Source: Homalodisca vitripennis (Eukaryota > Arthropoda > Insecta > Hemiptera > Cicadellidae). Taken from it: DNA of 64,000 nucleotides. The first letter of the stretch is position 1. Each line of letters opens with the position of its first letter. The notes under the pieces were generated by a model. That model made no database searches, was not told where the DNA came from, and saw only the letters and a list, made by a program, of their open reading frames with translations. The stretch is from NCBI RefSeq assembly GCF_021130785.1, contig NC_060207.1, forward strand, positions 104,965,001 through 105,029,000, written 5' to 3'. A program made the translations under genes and the position numbers. This document shows positions 61,638 to 64,000 of the stretch, piece by piece.

Positions 61638-63452
61638 GTTCAATCTCTGCCATCGGTTTATTGACGGGTGTAACAGACTTGGATTAGTTAAGCGGGACTA
61701 TCTAAGAGAAACCGACGCGGCGTTGCTGCAGGGTGTAATCAGCGATCACTCAGAGACCTCGTTGTCCTGTTCTCATTTCCTACTAAAACTTCAATCTCTG
61801 CCATCGGTTTATTGATGGGTGTAACAGACTTGGATTAGTTAAGCGGGACTATCTAACAGAAACCGACGCAGCGTTGCTGCAGGGTGTAATCAGCGATCAC
61901 TCAGAGACCTTGTTGTCCTGTTCTCATTTTCCTACTAAAACCTTCAATCTCTGCCATCGGTTTATTGACGGGTGTAACAGACTTGGATTAGTTAAGCGGG
62001 ATACTATCTAACAGAAACCGACGCGGCGTTGCTGCATGGTGTAATCAGCGATCACTCAGAGACCTCGTTGTCCTGTTCTCATTTCCTACTAAAACTTCAA
62101 TCTCTGCCATCGGTTTATTGACGGGTGTAACAAACTTGGATTAGTTAAGCGGGACTATCTTACAGAAACCGACGCGGCGTTGCTGCAGGGTGTAATCAGC
62201 GATCACTCAGAGACCTCGTTGTCCTGTTCTCATTTCCTACTAAACCTTCAATCTCTGCCATCGGTTTATTGACGGGTGTAACAGACTTGGATTAGTTAAG
62301 CGGGACTATCTTACAGAAACCGACGCGGCTTTGCTGCAGGGTGTAATCAGCGATCACTCAGAGACCTCGTTGTCCTGTTCTCATTTCCTACTAAACCTTC
62401 AATCTCTGCCATCGGTTTATTGACGGGTGTAACAGACTTGGATTAGTTAAGCGGGACTATCTTACAGAAACCGACGCGGCTTTGCTGCAGGGTGTAATCA
62501 GCGATCACTCAGAGACCTCGTTGTCCTGTTCTCATTTCCTACTAAACCTTCAATCTCTGCCATCGGTTTATTGACGGGTGTAACAGACTTGGATTAGTTA
62601 AGCGGGACTATCTAACAGAAACCGACGCGGCGTTGCTGCAGAGTTTAATCAGCGATCACTTAGAGACCTCGTTGTCCTGTTCTCATTTCCTACTAAAACT
62701 TCAATCTCTGTTATCGGTTTATTGACGGGTGTAAACAGACTTGGATTAGTTAAGCGGGACTATCTAACAGAAACCGACGCGGCGTTGCTGCAGGGTGTAA
62801 TCAGCGATCACTCAGAGACCTCGTTGTCCTGTTCTAATTTCCTACTAAACCTTCAATCTCTGCCATCGGTTTATTGACGGGTGTAACAGACTTGGATTAG
62901 TTAAGCGGGACTATCTAACAGAAACCGACGCGGCGTTGCTGCAGGGTGTAATCAGCGATCACTCAGAGACCTCGTTGTCCTGTTCTAATTTCCTACTAAA
63001 CCTTCAATCTCTGCCATCGGTTTATTGACGGGTGTAACAGACTTGGATTAGTTAAGCGGGACTATCTAATAGAAACCGACTCGGCGTTGCTACAGGGTGT
63101 AATCAGCGATCACTCAGAGACCTCGTTGTCCTGTAAACCTTCAATCTCTGCCATCGGTTTATTGACGGGTGTAACAGACTTGGATTAGTTAAGCGGGACT
63201 ATCTAACAGAAACCGACTCGGCGTTGCTACAGGGTGTAATCAGCGATCACTCAGAGACCTCGTTGTCCTGTTCTCATTTCCTACTAAAACTTCAATCTAT
63301 GCCATCGGTTTATTGATGGGTGTAACAGGCTTGGATTAGTTAAGCGGGACTATCTAACAGAAACCGACGCGGCGTTGCTGCAGGGTGTAATCAGTGATCA
63401 CTCAGAGACCTCTTTGTCCTGTTCTCATTTCCTACTAAAACTTCAATCTCTT
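61638..63452 (+). repeat. Satellite-like tandem array, 12 full units of about 151 bp plus a partial
   Basis: Unit starts (CAATCTCTGCCATCGG) fall at 61641, 61792, 61945, 62098, 62249, 62400, 62551, 62702, 62854, 63005, 63142 and 63293, with a broken start at 63444. The spacing is 151-153 except one 137-base unit lacking most of TTCTCATTTCCTAC. The units have GC near one half, against the AT-rich surroundings. Adjacent units share private variants: GCGGCTTTGCTG in the fifth and sixth, TTCTAATTTCC in the eighth and ninth, GACTCGGCGTTGCTACAGG in the tenth and eleventh. That pattern fits stepwise local duplication or conversion. There are no unique spacers, so it is not CRISPR. No open frame runs through the unit. 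Confidence 0.98.
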
Positions 63453-63459
63453 CAACCAT

Positions 63460-64000
63460 AGATCTTTACAATCTCTTGAATTCATAGTCTATAAGAACAA
63501 ACAATGCAGATTCAATGACCAGTATAATGTATATCATATTAGTCCAGGCTGGGCTAGTAGTTCCAGGAAAATACGAGATTTAAGGGATATATGAATTAAT
63601 AATAACGTTAAATGTATGCCTGTATGTATCCACAGACCTACTCATATTTTAACATTAAATGTTACAATACAACTGGATCTCAAATTGCAATAGACAACTA
63701 GGTAAAATTGTTTACTTTCAAATAAATATATAGCAAAATATTAGTATATTCCACATAGTCTATAATAATACTACTCGTATGTTCTTAAGGATTTTGTTAA
63801 AATGATTGGTATTTCATTCTCTGGCATTAGTATGTCCTGATTTTTATTTTAAAGTAATATAGAAGTATATTTAAAATAAAAATTATACTATTGCTTTTTA
63901 ATGTAAAATATTGTTGGAAAGACACATATATTTTGGGATACAAAATCATTTTATATCCACTTCAGTTTCAAATGTCATAGTGTATCCTCTATAACTACCA
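63460..64000. other. AT-rich flank of the satellite
   Basis: Nothing supported except the CACATATATTTTGGGATACA motif near 63922, which resembles the flank of the solitary monomer (56752). Confidence 0.4.

Noticed and set aside
61638..63452. Regular array that could suggest CRISPR
   Set aside because: Units of about 151 bp are contiguous and near-identical over their whole length, with no unique spacers. The window is eukaryotic.

Overview
This looks like eukaryotic, almost certainly insect, nuclear DNA. It is strongly AT-rich, has no long open frame, and is littered with decayed non-LTR retrotransposons (LINEs), a SINE, microsatellites and old duplications. The opening motif CTAGCTGTTACCCGCGGC-TTCGCACGC is a dispersed repeat signature common in insect genomes. 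A hemipteran is my best guess, from how the TE relics read; I cannot confirm the species. No complete protein-coding gene is visible. The window reads as an intergenic or intronic repeat landscape. One short, well-supported candidate exon lies on the minus strand (48313-48390), with weaker exon candidates elsewhere.

Layout. 0.4-2.3 kb: an ancient, very diverged duplication. 2.7-3.2 kb: a copy of a dispersed repeat also seen at 32.8-33.4 and 35.9-36.5 kb. 5.5-6.0 kb: a repeat whose partner is at 39.1-39.5 kb. 6.8-7.1 kb: an R1-clade LINE fragment. 12.2-12.4 kb: a possible mariner-type transposase tail. 13.05 kb: a tRNA 3'-half relic. 16.56-18.02 kb (minus): a decayed transposon-like ORF carrying Cys-box and His-box motifs like those of ubiquitin-hydrolase-fold peptidases. 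18.3-21.3 kb: one LINE that appears to have been cut in two by an inversion of about 2 kb. 22.75-23.03 kb: the 3' end of a different LINE.

32.07-32.17 kb: a compound AT/GT microsatellite. 41.16-44.29 kb: a young tandem duplication of a 1.3-kb insect repeat. Its first copy holds a 526-bp LINE insertion with an 11-bp target duplication, and the second copy preserves the empty site. 48.3 kb: the hidden exon. 49.7-49.9 kb: a 5S-rRNA-derived SINE. 51.5-53.5 kb: a GC-elevated, possibly transcribed zone. 56.16 kb: a lone diverged monomer of the satellite at 61.6-63.45 kb. 57.1-57.63 kb: an R1-clade LINE 3' end with an 11-bp target duplication. 58.97-59.48 kb: weak exon candidates. 61.64-63.45 kb: twelve tandem units of about 151 bp.

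The elements do not form a pathway. What they record is history: repeated LINE insertion, local duplication, one inversion and one satellite expansion. Everything here was read by eye. Family names rest on motif recognition, not on database searches.
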